From Ascidiimonas sp046199005 (GTDB taxonomy: Bacteria; Bacteroidota; Bacteroidia; Flavobacteriales; Flavobacteriaceae): a stretch of 64,000 bases of DNA. Every line of letters starts with the position of its first letter. Positions within the stretch are counted from its first letter, which is position 1. The notes beneath the pieces are model-generated. The model was given only the letters and a program-made list of their open reading frames with translations. It was not told the DNA's origin and ran no database searches. The position numbers and the translations under genes were made by a program. Shown here piece by piece: positions 8,279-17,109 of this stretch. The stretch is from NCBI GenBank assembly GCA_046199005.1, contig CP176050.1, forward strand, positions 3,534,001-3,598,000, written 5' to 3'.

Positions 8279-9394
8279 ATGAAAAAGACCTCGCAATTAT
8301 CTGTCCTCTTTTTTTTATGGTGTCTACACTTACAGATATCAGCACAAGAAGCTAATTTTTGGTCACAACCGCCGTCGTTATTTTTAACAGGATTTACAGA
8401 TACCTACTACGCATATGATTTTAACCAACCGGAAGGCAGTCAACGACAGACTTTTTTATTTAATCACAATCGACATAATGAATTCAATCTTAATTTAGGT
8501 TTGATAAAACTTAGTATTGCCCACCCGAAATACCGAGCAAACTTTGCCTTACAAACGGGAACTTATGCGAACGATAACTATGCAGCAGAACCGGGGGTTC
8601 TTAAAAATATTTTTGAGGCTAACGTAGGTATTGCGCTAAATGAAAAAAGTAATCTTTGGCTGGATATGGGGGTTTTACCTTCACATATAGGGTTTGAAAG
8701 CGCGATTAGCATAGACAATATGACCTTAACCCGCTCACTGCCTGCGGAGAATTCTCCTTATTTTTTAGCGGGAGCGAAGCTTACGTTTACGCCGGATGAC
8801 CGTTGGGAATTCGCGGCGCTTGTTGTAAACGGATGGCAACGTATACAGAGACTGGAAGGCAATTCGTTACCTTCATTCGGAACGCAGGTGATCTACAACT
8901 TATCAGAAAATATCAGCTTTAACTGGAGTACATTTATCGGTACCGATGATCCCGACGAAACTCGAAGAATGCGTTATTTCAGTAATTTGTATAGTCAGTT
9001 TCAAGTTTCAGAAAAATTAGGCTTAATAGCGGGCTTTGATCTGGGTTTTCAGGAAAGAACAAGGTCTGGTTCTGATACGGATGTATGGTTTAGCCCGGTA
9101 ATCATTGGTCAGTATATATTAAGTAATACCTGGAAGACAGCGGTTAGACTTGAATACTATCAGGATAAAACCGGGATTATCATCCCCACTACCTCTGAAG
9201 ACGGATTTAAAACAGCTGGTTTTTCATTAAATCTGGACTACGCACCCAATAAAATCATCAATTGGAGAATCGAAGGACGTTGGCTTAATAGTAGCAGCGA
9301 TATTTTTATGAATGATAGTTCTAGTTTTACAAATAACAACGTTATCATTGCAACCTCTCTGGCGATCAGATTTGATACTAAATTAACGAAGTAG
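8279..9394 (+). CDS. Outer-membrane beta-barrel porin, BBP2-like
   Basis: This 371-residue protein has a signal peptide of about 22 residues ending in ISAQ. The mature part alternates hydrophobic and polar residues and carries many aromatic girdle residues, as in beta-barrels. The opening FLTGFTDTYYAYDFNQPEGS and the later LWLDMGVLPSHIGFESAIS and NSPYFLAGAKLTFTP are typical of the Bacteroidota outer-membrane beta-barrel family (putative beta-barrel porin-2). Such proteins are presumed diffusion channels. No TonB-linked partner, SusD or regulator is adjacent, so the substrate is unknown. The gene stands alone, with 192 bp upstream of the start that contains no other gene. The start is the only ATG giving a full signal peptide. 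Confidence 0.8.
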   Translation: MKKTSQLSVLFFLWCLHLQISAQEANFWSQPPSLFLTGFTDTYYAYDFNQPEGSQRQTFLFNHNRHNEFNLNLGLIKLSIAHPKYRANFALQTGTYANDNYAAEPGVLKNIFEANVGIALNEKSNLWLDMGVLPSHIGFESAISIDNMTLTRSLPAENSPYFLAGAKLTFTPDDRWEFAALVVNGWQRIQRLEGNSLPSFGTQVIYNLSENISFNWSTFIGTDDPDETRRMRYFSNLYSQFQVSEKLGLIAGFDLGFQERTRSGSDTDVWFSPVIIGQYILSNTWKTAVRLEYYQDKTGIIIPTTSEDGFKTAGFSLNLDYAPNKIINWRIEGRWLNSSSDIFMNDSSSFTNNNVIIATSLAIRFDTKLTK

Positions 9395-9765
9395 GATGAG
9401 TTTGTTCAACTATCTTTAGCTGATTAGTTTAATTCTCATTTAAAGGCTGATCTCCAACTTTTTTATCTGTCCCTAAAAACAATCAAAAATTTCATTTTCA
9501 AGCTCCCAGAGCTCACCGGAAGCATTCTAAGAGAGCATACATATACCCTGATATAATAATATTCATTTTTTTAAAAGCATTGGTAGAAGTCATTTTTAAT
9601 AATATTATCTTATCTATTGAGACTGAAGCCATCCTGTATTAAAGCGAAATCGGGTAAATTTCCCCTTGTATAGATAGTAACTTTAAGCGATCTTGAAAAA
9701 GCATACGCAATACGGTTAATCAGTTCCCTCATACGTGCTCTTTACTAACTAAAAAAAGCAACACT
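9395..9765. other. Intergenic region, no feature recognised
   Basis: These 371 bp between the porin and the helix-hairpin-helix-like gene are AT-rich and have stop codons in all frames. I see no RNA gene, clear terminator hairpin or repeat. The promoter of the downstream gene must lie here, but I could not place it. Confidence 0.6.
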
Positions 9766-11148
9766 ATGAGAGACTATCCTTTTTTTATTGATCCCGGCTT
9801 CGTACTAGGATCTACGGTAGAAGGTAAGGTTCTGACCTTACTTAATAATGCAGCTACTATTGAAGATCTTACCAAAATCCCAGACCGATACGGCATGGGA
9901 TACGCAAATGACGGAAGCGGTTACGGAATTCGGGCCGATGTGGCTCAAAATATACTCAATGCAAGGCCCCCCGGAGGTTTCACTACTTTATCTCAGATTG
10001 CATTGTACACAGGGGTACTTGTTGAAAACTCAAGATATGTTTACGTCATTCCCGGTCTGGGGCGAGATACTTTTTCAGACATTGTGATGGCCGCTATTGC
10101 CAACGCTCCCGGAACGGATCACAGAACGATTACCGGCAACTTTCGGGTTATTAATCGGAATCCTTCTGGTTTGGGTGATACGACCCTTCCTCTGCAAGGT
10201 GATTATGATGTTATTGCCTTTGGGAAGTTTCAGGGGAGCAGTAATTCTACTATTTTCCCAGTGCAAGTTGCCAGACAGGATGGTGAAGGTAATTTTACGC
10301 TGGATCACATTACCAACGATTATGAAGAGTTTGCGCTTGTGGGTGTGTTCAGAAAAGAAGAAGGCCCTATGACGCTGCTAGATCTTTTTCATCGCTCAGG
10401 GCCCATCCCTATTCAGACCTATCCTTTAAATGAGCTGATCTACCAACCTATTTTGATCAATCAGGTAGAAAGTGTATCTGCTGAAGCATTTGAAGATGCT
10501 TTGAAAACAAATGAGGGAAGCCGTACCGATGATGGGGAGATCATTGAAAAATTAAATTCAGAATTTAAAGACGGATTTATAGAAATTAAAGGTGAGGTTC
10601 GAAAAGAAAACACTTTATTATGGTTTGACAGTACCATCGAATTTACGTCAGAGCTTTTTCTTCTACCTACATTTTATACCCCTGATTGGGTACGTAATTT
10701 GGGTGCAACGGTAAAGACTACCTCTCGAATTACAGATCAAAATCATTCTAATGTCGGATTCTGGATTATCAGCGGATTGAGTTTTCTGACTCCGGGTATT
10801 GGTGGATTATTGGGTATCAGCCTAGGAATTACTTTTCTGGTGATCGACAGTAAACAAGACAATAGTGCCGAAACGAAAGCGCTGCTCGCCACTGAACTGG
10901 AAAACAGTCTGACCACCGAACTCATTAACCAATTTGCCGATGTGATACGAGATGGTGTTGAAAACGCTTCAGCTCTGGAACGTCTGGGACTGTTGTTCCT
11001 GTCTTCGTTTGAAGAAACTCCCGATGATCCATTTGAAGCGATCATCGAATTTATGATCGGGCATAAAACCATTCGGTCGGTTACTATTGATGAAGACAAT
11101 CTTACGATTGACGCATGGCTAACCTTACCGTTTTTTATTGATGAATAA
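9766..11148 (+). CDS. Unknown protein with helix-hairpin-helix-like N-terminus
   Basis: This 460-residue protein has no signal peptide. Residues about 25-85 (LLNNAATIEDLTKIPDRYG, then YGIRADVAQNILNARPPGGF and TTLSQIALYTGV) have the layout of ComEA-like helix-hairpin-helix repeats (LNxAxxxEL, GI..A..I, F.sl..L), with an insertion of about 15 residues in the hairpin. The middle (residues 100-320) is acidic and beta-rich. A hydrophobic Gly-rich segment near residues 335-365 (WIISGLSFLTPGIGGLLGIS) could span the membrane once or act as a hydrophobic hairpin. The last 90 residues are acidic. I do not recognise the whole protein. It stands alone, convergent with the DCC gene 20 bp away. DNA binding is a guess from the N-terminus only. 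Confidence 0.65.
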   Translation: MRDYPFFIDPGFVLGSTVEGKVLTLLNNAATIEDLTKIPDRYGMGYANDGSGYGIRADVAQNILNARPPGGFTTLSQIALYTGVLVENSRYVYVIPGLGRDTFSDIVMAAIANAPGTDHRTITGNFRVINRNPSGLGDTTLPLQGDYDVIAFGKFQGSSNSTIFPVQVARQDGEGNFTLDHITNDYEEFALVGVFRKEEGPMTLLDLFHRSGPIPIQTYPLNELIYQPILINQVESVSAEAFEDALKTNEGSRTDDGEIIEKLNSEFKDGFIEIKGEVRKENTLLWFDSTIEFTSELFLLPTFYTPDWVRNLGATVKTTSRITDQNHSNVGFWIISGLSFLTPGIGGLLGISLGITFLVIDSKQDNSAETKALLATELENSLTTELINQFADVIRDGVENASALERLGLLFLSSFEETPDDPFEAIIEFMIGHKTIRSVTIDEDNLTIDAWLTLPFFIDE

Positions 11149-11167
11149 ATAACTGATTTAAAACATT

Positions 11168-11581
11168 TTATAGAAAGCGTCGCCGTAATTCAGGCGTTGG
11201 AATGCGGCAACTGGTTTTTCCAAAAGAATAACGGTTCTTTGCCACCAAATTATAGAGGCCATCTCTCAGAAATAAAGGAATGAAAAGAAAAACCTTAGTC
11301 AAAGGCCAAAGTCCGTTAAAATGTTTAACGATATGGATAATAGCGGCCGAACGCTTCCGGTAGGTATTGGTTGCAGGCGAATATAGAATGATAGAATCCA
11401 TATCTCCCGGGGTAATTCCCGCAGACTGCTGAATGCTTATACCGGTAGGCGACTGAAGCGAGGTGAATACAAACCGTTGCGTAAGGTCGCGATCAATCAC
11501 AAAGTTGACAAATTCGTTACACAGATTACATTCACCATCAAATAATATGATCTCTTCGAAGGATTGATATACTTTAGCCAT
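11168..11581 (-). CDS. DCC family thiol-disulfide oxidoreductase-like protein (DUF393)
   Basis: This 137-residue protein has the family-defining DxxCxxC near the start (LFDGECNLCNEFVNFVIDRD). LQSPTGISIQQ and DSIILYSPATNTYRKRSAAI follow in the conserved order, with FIPLFLRDGLYNLVAKNRY near the end. DCC proteins are thioredoxin-like and presumed to do thiol redox chemistry in the cytoplasm. Substrates are mostly unknown. Its start is 2 nt from the stop of the upstream HTTM gene, so the two are co-transcribed. DCC and HTTM proteins are often neighbours or fused, which suggests one pathway. The family assignment is confident and the function is not. Confidence 0.88.
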   Translation of the reverse strand: MAKVYQSFEEIILFDGECNLCNEFVNFVIDRDLTQRFVFTSLQSPTGISIQQSAGITPGDMDSIILYSPATNTYRKRSAAIIHIVKHFNGLWPLTKVFLFIPLFLRDGLYNLVAKNRYSFGKTSCRIPTPELRRRFL

Positions 11582-11583
11582 GT

Positions 11584-12480
11584 CTATAGTTTATAAAACG
11601 CAGGTTTTTTAGGAAAAATAATCCATTTTTTGAGATACTTTCGATACAACCAGCGATACTCATGATCATAAAAGAATACGGGATAAATGCTCAGCATCAC
11701 AAAAGAAAAATTATCGATACGCATTAACATCCAGATTCCAAAATGTAATGCCAGTCCCCCAAGCAGATATACATTTCTTAATTTTTTGAACCAGATCACA
11801 AATGGAAATGTCAATTCCCAAAATAAGGTGAACCAGGTAGAAAATTTCACAAAAAAGGCGCTCTGAGTCAACCAAATATTAAGATCGGAAGCCCTGAAAT
11901 CTTCAATTCGTAGCACGTAATACATCGCTTCTCCATTCTGCCAGATGGGTTGTACTATTTTTGACAAACCCGCTACAAAATAGACCAGGCAAAATTCAAT
12001 AAGTATCCCTAAAGCCGCTAATACAGGGATAATTTGTAGACTCCTTGATTTAAAATTGTTATTGAGTTTGCCATTCCATAAATTGTAAGTAGCCGCCAGC
12101 AATAAAAAAGGCAACATCGTACCTACAATATTATCGGCACCATCCTGAATAAAAATAGCTCTGAGTTTTACAGTGATCAAACAAAAGAAGATCACAAGTC
12201 CTGAAAGCTTTACTTTATATCCTACCAGAAAAAAACAACTGGCCAACAAGCCTATGATTAAAAAAAGATACATGGCAGTAGGATTGTTAAAATTCACGAA
12301 CAGATATTCCAGACCCAGCCCGTCAAGTATCTGAGCATAGGTAAGGATAGGTACAATTCCGTTTTTCCCTAAGAGTTCAGGAGCATAGATCAAATAGAGT
12401 AGAAAATCTTTAATAAGTATCAATGAGATTAAAACCCTTGTGATCGTAAGCCCTATGGTTCTGTTATTTCTTAAAATCAT
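11584..12480 (-). CDS. HTTM domain membrane protein (vitamin K carboxylase-like)
   Basis: This 298-residue integral membrane protein has about seven hydrophobic segments. The order of elements (an N-terminal RVLISLILIKDFLLYLIYAP, then FLVGYKVKLSG, then IQDGADNIVGTMLPFLLLA and VAGLSKIVQPIWQNGEAMYY) matches HTTM (horizontally transferred transmembrane) proteins, which share a fold with vitamin K-dependent gamma-carboxylase. The short form seen here lacks the long C-terminal domain of the carboxylase. It lies in a three-gene minus-strand run with a membrane-anchored 199-residue protein upstream (20 nt gap) and a DCC protein downstream (2 nt gap). The reaction is unknown. Bacterial HTTM/DCC pairs are thought to modify or handle a redox substrate, but this is inference. 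Confidence 0.8.
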   Translation of the reverse strand: MILRNNRTIGLTITRVLISLILIKDFLLYLIYAPELLGKNGIVPILTYAQILDGLGLEYLFVNFNNPTAMYLFLIIGLLASCFFLVGYKVKLSGLVIFFCLITVKLRAIFIQDGADNIVGTMLPFLLLAATYNLWNGKLNNNFKSRSLQIIPVLAALGILIEFCLVYFVAGLSKIVQPIWQNGEAMYYVLRIEDFRASDLNIWLTQSAFFVKFSTWFTLFWELTFPFVIWFKKLRNVYLLGGLALHFGIWMLMRIDNFSFVMLSIYPVFFYDHEYRWLYRKYLKKWIIFPKKPAFYKL

Positions 12481-12500
12481 GTGACAAGTTTTAAATGGTT

Positions 12501-13100
12501 TTACAACACATAAGGAATTGTAGTATGTTCTGCAAAATCATAATTCTTTTTATCAGAAAAATCTTTACGGCGGTCTTCATATCTTGGAAAGATCTCTTCT
12601 ATGATCTTAATCACAAACTTTACGTCTTTAATTTCTTTCACTTGAATCCCTCTGCTGTTTGCATAGAGAATACGTGCATAGTTTTTAAGCGAAATAAATC
12701 CCGGTGAAAATTCAATACATTGATCTGGGGTTGGATCTTTACATTCATCTATGTATTTGAACATACTATTTAAACACCCCGATTCAAACTTGATAAGCCG
12801 CTGTGCTACCGAAAAGTAATGCGAATCATTATATCGGTACATCGAAGAATTTACATCATACCAATCTGTGACCTCAACTTGCCCTTTACTTCCAGATAAT
12901 TCAAAAAATTGAAAATAGACTCTTCTGGTCGTAGTTGGCGGATTGGAGAACATACCCCAGTTCTGTTCAAAAAAAGGGGTGGTATAGATCTTTGAAATAT
13001 CGGTAACCATACTTCCCGGAAGCAGGTGTACATTAAAAAGTACTGCGATAGAAACCAATAAGAAATGTAGAATGAATATAACGACAAACAGCTTTTTCAT
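12501..13100 (-). CDS. Membrane-anchored protein of the HTTM/DCC operon
   Basis: I place the start at the ATG at 13100 (MKKLFVVIFILHFLLVSIAV). The frame stays open upstream for 21 codons, but these lie over a strong terminator hairpin at 13133-13156 and are not credible coding. The resulting 199-residue protein has one N-terminal membrane helix and a soluble, probably periplasmic part. FFEQNWGMFSNPPTTTRRVY resembles proteins often found beside HTTM genes (DUF5819-like), but I am not certain of the family name. There are several Cys residues in the middle (SGCLNSMFKYIDECKDPTPD), which could be substrates or partners of the DCC oxidoreductase two genes downstream. It is the first gene of that operon. 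Confidence 0.75.
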   Translation of the reverse strand: MKKLFVVIFILHFLLVSIAVLFNVHLLPGSMVTDISKIYTTPFFEQNWGMFSNPPTTTRRVYFQFFELSGSKGQVEVTDWYDVNSSMYRYNDSHYFSVAQRLIKFESGCLNSMFKYIDECKDPTPDQCIEFSPGFISLKNYARILYANSRGIQVKEIKDVKFVIKIIEEIFPRYEDRRKDFSDKKNYDFAEHTTIPYVL

Positions 13101-13132
13101 ACGTTGTATTTTGAATATACGGGGAAACCAAA

Positions 13133-13156
13133 AGCCGTCCGGCAAACCGGACGGCT
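13133..13156 (-). terminator. Rho-independent terminator
   Basis: A perfect 10 bp stem (AGCCGTCCGG, loop of 4, CCGGACGGCT) is followed on the minus strand by TTTT. It lies after the Ser/Thr-rich gene at 13252-13683 and before the membrane-anchored protein at 12501-13100, so it separates two minus-strand transcription units. It is unusually GC-rich for this genome. Confidence 0.85.
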
Positions 13157-13251
13157 CCGGCAATCCCCTTCATAGACGAAACTAAAACTAAAGTAACTTT
13201 TCTACCTAAGGTTTAGAAGGGAATACAATTAGCGAGCGCGTCTTACCGCTC

Positions 13252-13683
13252 TTAGTTACAACCAAAATAATCTCTCAGATAGCTACTGGTAATGTAATCG
13301 CAAACATTAAAACCACTAGTAGTAGTTGTTCTGCTTGTAGACGATGTTGAACTGCTCGTAGAGCTGCTTGTAGAGGTACTCGTAAAGGTAGGATTCGTTC
13401 CAGTAGTACTCCCTCCGGTAGACGAAGACGAAGTGATGGTTCCGGAAGCTGTGCCCCCATCAGAAGTAACTGAAATAGACTCCGTACCAGAGATAGACGA
13501 ACTTTGTCCGTTTACACTAATAGAAGCAAAGTTACGACCATCAAAATCCATTTCCCCGTCGACGGTTGCTACCGAAAGGCTTGCCACCGTATCTGCTGTA
13601 AAAGCAGCGTTGTCAAAAGAATTGCTGGTGAGTACAAAAGCAAAAAGTGCTACTGCACAAAAACTGAAAAATACTTTTTTCAT
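13252..13683 (-). CDS. Exported Ser/Thr-rich low-complexity protein
   Basis: This 143-residue protein has an N-terminal signal segment (MKKVFFSFCAVALFAFVLTS). The mature part starts acidic (TVDGEMDFDGRNFASISVNG) and then has about 50 residues that are almost only Ser, Thr and Gly. It ends FNVCDYITSSYLRDYFGCN with two Cys that could form a disulfide. The family is not recognised. The low-complexity stretch is a plausible target for O-glycosylation, which is common on exported Bacteroidota proteins, but Flavobacteriaceae D(S/T)(A/I/L/V/M/T)-type sites are few here. It is transcribed alone, ending in the strong hairpin at 13133-13156. Exact residue repeats in the Ser/Thr tract make it prone to length change. 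Confidence 0.65.
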   Translation of the reverse strand: MKKVFFSFCAVALFAFVLTSNSFDNAAFTADTVASLSVATVDGEMDFDGRNFASISVNGQSSSISGTESISVTSDGGTASGTITSSSSTGGSTTGTNPTFTSTSTSSSTSSSTSSTSRTTTTSGFNVCDYITSSYLRDYFGCN

Positions 13684-13863
13684 AATACTTAATTTAGGTT
13701 TAATGATTTATTAAATATTGTAAAAACGCGTGCTCCGCTCTGGCGCACTTCTAATTTTACAATATAAACCTACACAAAACCCTTATTCAGTTCTAGTAGC
13801 AAATTACCTTCAGCCTGAATGATTTGATAAGCAGTTGCTTCTGTTTGATATTAAAAGTTGAAT

Positions 13864-14610
13864 CTAATTGAGACTTAGTAAATCCATGAGTTCCTGCTTC
13901 TTATTTCGAGCGATTGGCAGCTGTTTCCCATCTGCCATTTGAACAGTACCTCCATCTGTACGCAAAATCTTGTTGATATGTTTAAGATTGAGAAGACACG
14001 ATTGATGCGACCTGAAAAACTGATAACCGGTAAGCAGTTTCTCATAATATTTTAAGTGTCTAGATACGAAACGTTCTCCTTCATTTACAAGCACAAACCG
14101 AGTATAACTTCCTTCGGCGATACAATAGAGAATATCTTCTACAAGCACAAACTCGTAACTGTCTGTAGTCGCGAGGGCTATGCGGTGCCTTGAGTTATCT
14201 TTTTGTTGGAGATTATCCATCAAGGTTTGCAATTGAAGCTGACTGTTCTTTTTTTGGTAATTAACGGAAGCACGGTGAACAGCCTCTTTCAATTGAGATA
14301 TATCTACCGGTTTCAATAAATAGTCAATCGCCATAAAACGTATGGCGTCTATTGCATAATTCTCATATGCCGTTATGAAAATAATTTCAAAATGAATCCG
14401 AGGAAGCTTATTTAACAACTCAAAAATAGTTTGTGTACCGATCTTTATATCTAAAAAGACCAGCGTGGGTGCCATGTTTAGGATAAGAGATTCTGCCTCT
14501 TCCAGATTACTTGCCATACCCACCAGTTGAAGTTCGGGACAATGCTGGTCAATAAGCAACGCAAGGGTCTCCCTCCCGTTGATTTCGTCGTCTACAATTA
14601 AAGTTTTCAA
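13864..14610 (-). CDS. LytTR-family response regulator
   Basis: This 248-residue two-component response regulator has a receiver domain at residues 1-120 with the acidic pair DD at 7-8, phospho-acceptor Asp54 (LVFLDIKIG), Thr in FITAYENY and Lys in YLLKPVD. The C-terminal LytTR DNA-binding domain (about 145-245) shows FVLVEDILYCIAEGSYTRFV, FFRSHQSCLLNLKHI and LPIARNKKQELMDLL. It follows the sensor kinase gene by 11 nt and is its obvious partner. Targets are unknown. LytTR regulators bind paired 9 bp direct repeats, and none was identified here by eye. The assignment is firm. Confidence 0.93.
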   Translation of the reverse strand: MKTLIVDDEINGRETLALLIDQHCPELQLVGMASNLEEAESLILNMAPTLVFLDIKIGTQTIFELLNKLPRIHFEIIFITAYENYAIDAIRFMAIDYLLKPVDISQLKEAVHRASVNYQKKNSQLQLQTLMDNLQQKDNSRHRIALATTDSYEFVLVEDILYCIAEGSYTRFVLVNEGERFVSRHLKYYEKLLTGYQFFRSHQSCLLNLKHINKILRTDGGTVQMADGKQLPIARNKKQELMDLLSLN

Positions 14611-14621
14611 AGTGTATTGTC

Positions 14622-16592
14622 TTAATCGATTATCTTTAGTTTAATAACAACCTGGGTACCAGAGGCAGTTCCATTCTGATCATAAAGGTCTTTAATTTTT
14701 ACTTCTCCATGCGGATAACCTGCTCTTTCAAGGATCTTTAAACGTTTACTGGTATTGTTCATTGCAATCTTATTCCCTTGTTTGTGAGCTGGTTTGGATT
14801 CTCTTATTTTCATAGCCTGCTCACGACCTATACCATTGTCTTCGATGATACACAACAAGATATCAATAGATTCCTTTTTAAATGATACTTTTAGCATTCC
14901 TCCCGAACTTTGCCTGTTCGATAACCCGTGCAAAATAGCATTTTCAATATAGGGCTGTATCACCATTGAAGGAATCGTAGGGTTAGCGTCTTTAATTTGA
15001 TTTTCTACTGTAAGCTCATAAGTAAACTTATCCTGAAACCGAAGCGCTTCTAATTTTAAATAAGTTGAAATAATTTCCAGTTCACTTTCAAAATCAATCG
15101 TCATATTTCCAGCATTATCCAATACCTTTCTAATAAGGTGAGCTACTCGGGTAAGGTAATTATAAGCATTGTCTTTTTCTGATTTTAAAATGTAGTTTTG
15201 AATAGCATTGAAACTATTAAATAAAAAATGTGGATTCATTTGATTGCGAAGTGCTTCCAATTTATTTTCAGCAGCTTCCTTTCGTAAATCAGATTCTTTC
15301 GTTCTCTGCTTCAGATAATAAATATATCCAAGAACTACCCCTAATACAAGCAAAAGAAGTATCCCTACTAACCATGACAGGAGCCCTTTGTATTTAGATT
15401 CTTGTAAAATACTGGTTTCTTCGAGCGAAGCTATTTTTTGTTCTTTAGCAAAAAGTTCTTCTTCTGTTTCAAACTGAATCGTTTTCTGAAGTTCTTCTTT
15501 GTTATAGACACTATCTTTAAAAGATACATGCCGCTTAAGATAGATTAGTGACTCGGCTGGTTTGTTTAATTTTTCATACAATCTGGATTTCATTAAATAG
15601 ATATGAGGAATCAGATCTATATCCTGTGCTTGCATAGCATATTTCTCGGCCGCATCGAATGCCTCAGAGGCTTCGTCATACATAGATTGCTCATACATGG
15701 CTTCTCCAATATTATTATATGCAACCGAAAGCGCATCTAAAGGCACCTCCACACTATCTCTTAATTGAAACATTTTGTCTGCGTAGGCAATCACAGAATC
15801 ATACTTTTTTTCGAGAAGGAATATATTGGATTCATTCCCGTAGCTATAGGCAAGCAAGCTATATTCTCCTGCGGATTTATATAATTTCTCCGCTCTTTTC
15901 AAGTAAGATCGGCCGAGGTTCAGCTGATTCTTATCAGTATACATATTGGAAAGGTTAACAAAAATACTCGCCTGATTCTTTTTATTATTAGAGAGACGTG
16001 CATATTTCAGCGCTTCGAGGTAATAATTAAGGGCAAGATCATCATCTCCTACCATACGATACACAACTCCAAGATTTGAATAGATACCACTTGCAATCCG
16101 GTAGTCCTCTTCAGATCGAATCCAGGAAAGACCCTCTTTATATGCCTCTACGGCTTCTTTAAATTTACCGGTCCCCTTTAAAAGAACTCCCCAGTTAATG
16201 CTGCCCTTTAAAAATAGCAATGTATCCTGATGCTTTTTTGCTAAACGTGTTGCTTCACGTAGATATAATTCTGCTTTTCCGATCTCGTTGTCCAGCTGCG
16301 AAGCCCTGCCAATAAACCAACATGCCTGACCAAAAACAACAGAATCCTGCGTAGTTTTACCCCATTCGAATAACTTATTTCCATAATACAGCACACTGTC
16401 TCTCTGATCGCTTTCCTGCAAATGATAATCTGCCAATTGAAACCATACTTCAGGATTACCAGTTTCAGTTTTCCTAAGTTGTTCATGAAGTCTGGAAAAA
16501 GGATCATCCTTGAAATCATTTTGGGCGTGTAAACAGGAAGACATCAATAGAAAATAAACCCAAAAAGAAAAGTATTTTCGGATCAAAAACAA
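14622..16592 (-). CDS. TPR-containing sensor histidine kinase (LytS/HisKA_7TM-independent, His_kinase family)
   Basis: This 656-residue membrane kinase has a signal/anchor at residues 1-24. A periplasmic sensor of tetratricopeptide repeats follows at about 40-370 (for example FKEAVEAYKEGLSWIRSEED and DDLALNYYLEALKYARLSNN). There is one transmembrane helix near 400-424 (LLSWLVGILLLLVLGVVLGY) and a short coiled coil. The His_kinase domain carries LRNQMNPHFLFNSFNAIQNY, with the phospho-His near residue 452. The HATPase domain has the N box VIQPYIENAILHGL and the G box IEDNGIGREQ. The architecture is standard for Bacteroidota LytS-like kinases. It is the first gene of the operon with the LytTR regulator. 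The stimulus is unknown. Confidence 0.92.
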   Translation of the reverse strand: MFLIRKYFSFWVYFLLMSSCLHAQNDFKDDPFSRLHEQLRKTETGNPEVWFQLADYHLQESDQRDSVLYYGNKLFEWGKTTQDSVVFGQACWFIGRASQLDNEIGKAELYLREATRLAKKHQDTLLFLKGSINWGVLLKGTGKFKEAVEAYKEGLSWIRSEEDYRIASGIYSNLGVVYRMVGDDDLALNYYLEALKYARLSNNKKNQASIFVNLSNMYTDKNQLNLGRSYLKRAEKLYKSAGEYSLLAYSYGNESNIFLLEKKYDSVIAYADKMFQLRDSVEVPLDALSVAYNNIGEAMYEQSMYDEASEAFDAAEKYAMQAQDIDLIPHIYLMKSRLYEKLNKPAESLIYLKRHVSFKDSVYNKEELQKTIQFETEEELFAKEQKIASLEETSILQESKYKGLLSWLVGILLLLVLGVVLGYIYYLKQRTKESDLRKEAAENKLEALRNQMNPHFLFNSFNAIQNYILKSEKDNAYNYLTRVAHLIRKVLDNAGNMTIDFESELEIISTYLKLEALRFQDKFTYELTVENQIKDANPTIPSMVIQPYIENAILHGLSNRQSSGGMLKVSFKKESIDILLCIIEDNGIGREQAMKIRESKPAHKQGNKIAMNNTSKRLKILERAGYPHGEVKIKDLYDQNGTASGTQVVIKLKIID

Positions 16593-16738
16593 GGTATGGG
16601 AGCATCCTATTTTGATAATTTACAATTTTGAATGAAATCATCTGCAATTGATATCAAAAGAATTATTCAGAGATACTCAATTTTCAGTGGGGATGTTTCA
16701 CATTTTAAAAATAAGAAAAATACGATATATCAATAAAC

Positions 16739-16770
16739 AAAGAACGCTTCACCAAAGTGAAGCGCTCTTT
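16739..16770 (-). terminator. Terminator after rpsT
   Basis: AAAGAGCGCTTCAC and GTGAAGCGTTCTTT on the minus strand form a long near-perfect stem around a TTTG loop, followed by a T-rich stretch. It lies 23 bp past the rpsT stop and upstream of the kinase gene. 16593-16738 holds the kinase leader and no other gene. Confidence 0.8.
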
Positions 16771-16793
16771 ATATCTTTAAAACTGAAAAATTA

Positions 16794-17051
16794 TTATCCT
16801 TGCAAAGAAACTACGTGCTTCTGTAAACTGCTCTTAAGGTTCGCAGCCTTATTGTCATGGATAATATTTCTTTTAGCCAACTTATCTATCATAGAAGCTA
16901 CGGTAGGAAACATCGTAGCAGCTTCCTTCGCATCCTCGGTACCTCGTAACTTCTTAATCATATTACGGGTAGTCTTATGCTGATACTTGTTTCTAAGTCT
17001 TTTTGTTTCGCTACTGCGAATTCTTTTTAATGCCGACTTGTGATTTGCCAT
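16794..17051 (-). CDS. rpsT: 30S ribosomal protein S20
   Basis: This 85-residue basic protein binds 16S rRNA and helps assemble the small subunit. The start MANHKSALKRIRSSETKRLR and the Lys/Arg-rich helices are characteristic of S20, and the length is normal. RNMIKKLRG and NIIHDNKAANLKSSLQKHV match the two long helices. It lies 58 bp downstream of two tRNA-Glu genes on the same strand and ends at a strong hairpin, so it may be read from the tRNA promoter or its own. S20 translation is autoregulated in E. coli, and nothing in this sequence shows whether that applies here. The call is certain. Confidence 0.97.
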   Translation of the reverse strand: MANHKSALKRIRSSETKRLRNKYQHKTTRNMIKKLRGTEDAKEAATMFPTVASMIDKLAKRNIIHDNKAANLKSSLQKHVVSLQG

Positions 17052-17109
17052 CTTTCTCTTCTTACTGTTTTAAAAAAGCATTTTGCTTTCTATCTTAAAT
17101 CATTCTTAG

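Noticed and set aside
13101..13163. 21-codon N-terminal extension of the membrane-anchored protein (MPEPSGLPDG)
   Set aside because: It runs through the terminator hairpin at 13133-13156, and the ATG at 13100 gives a normal membrane anchor.
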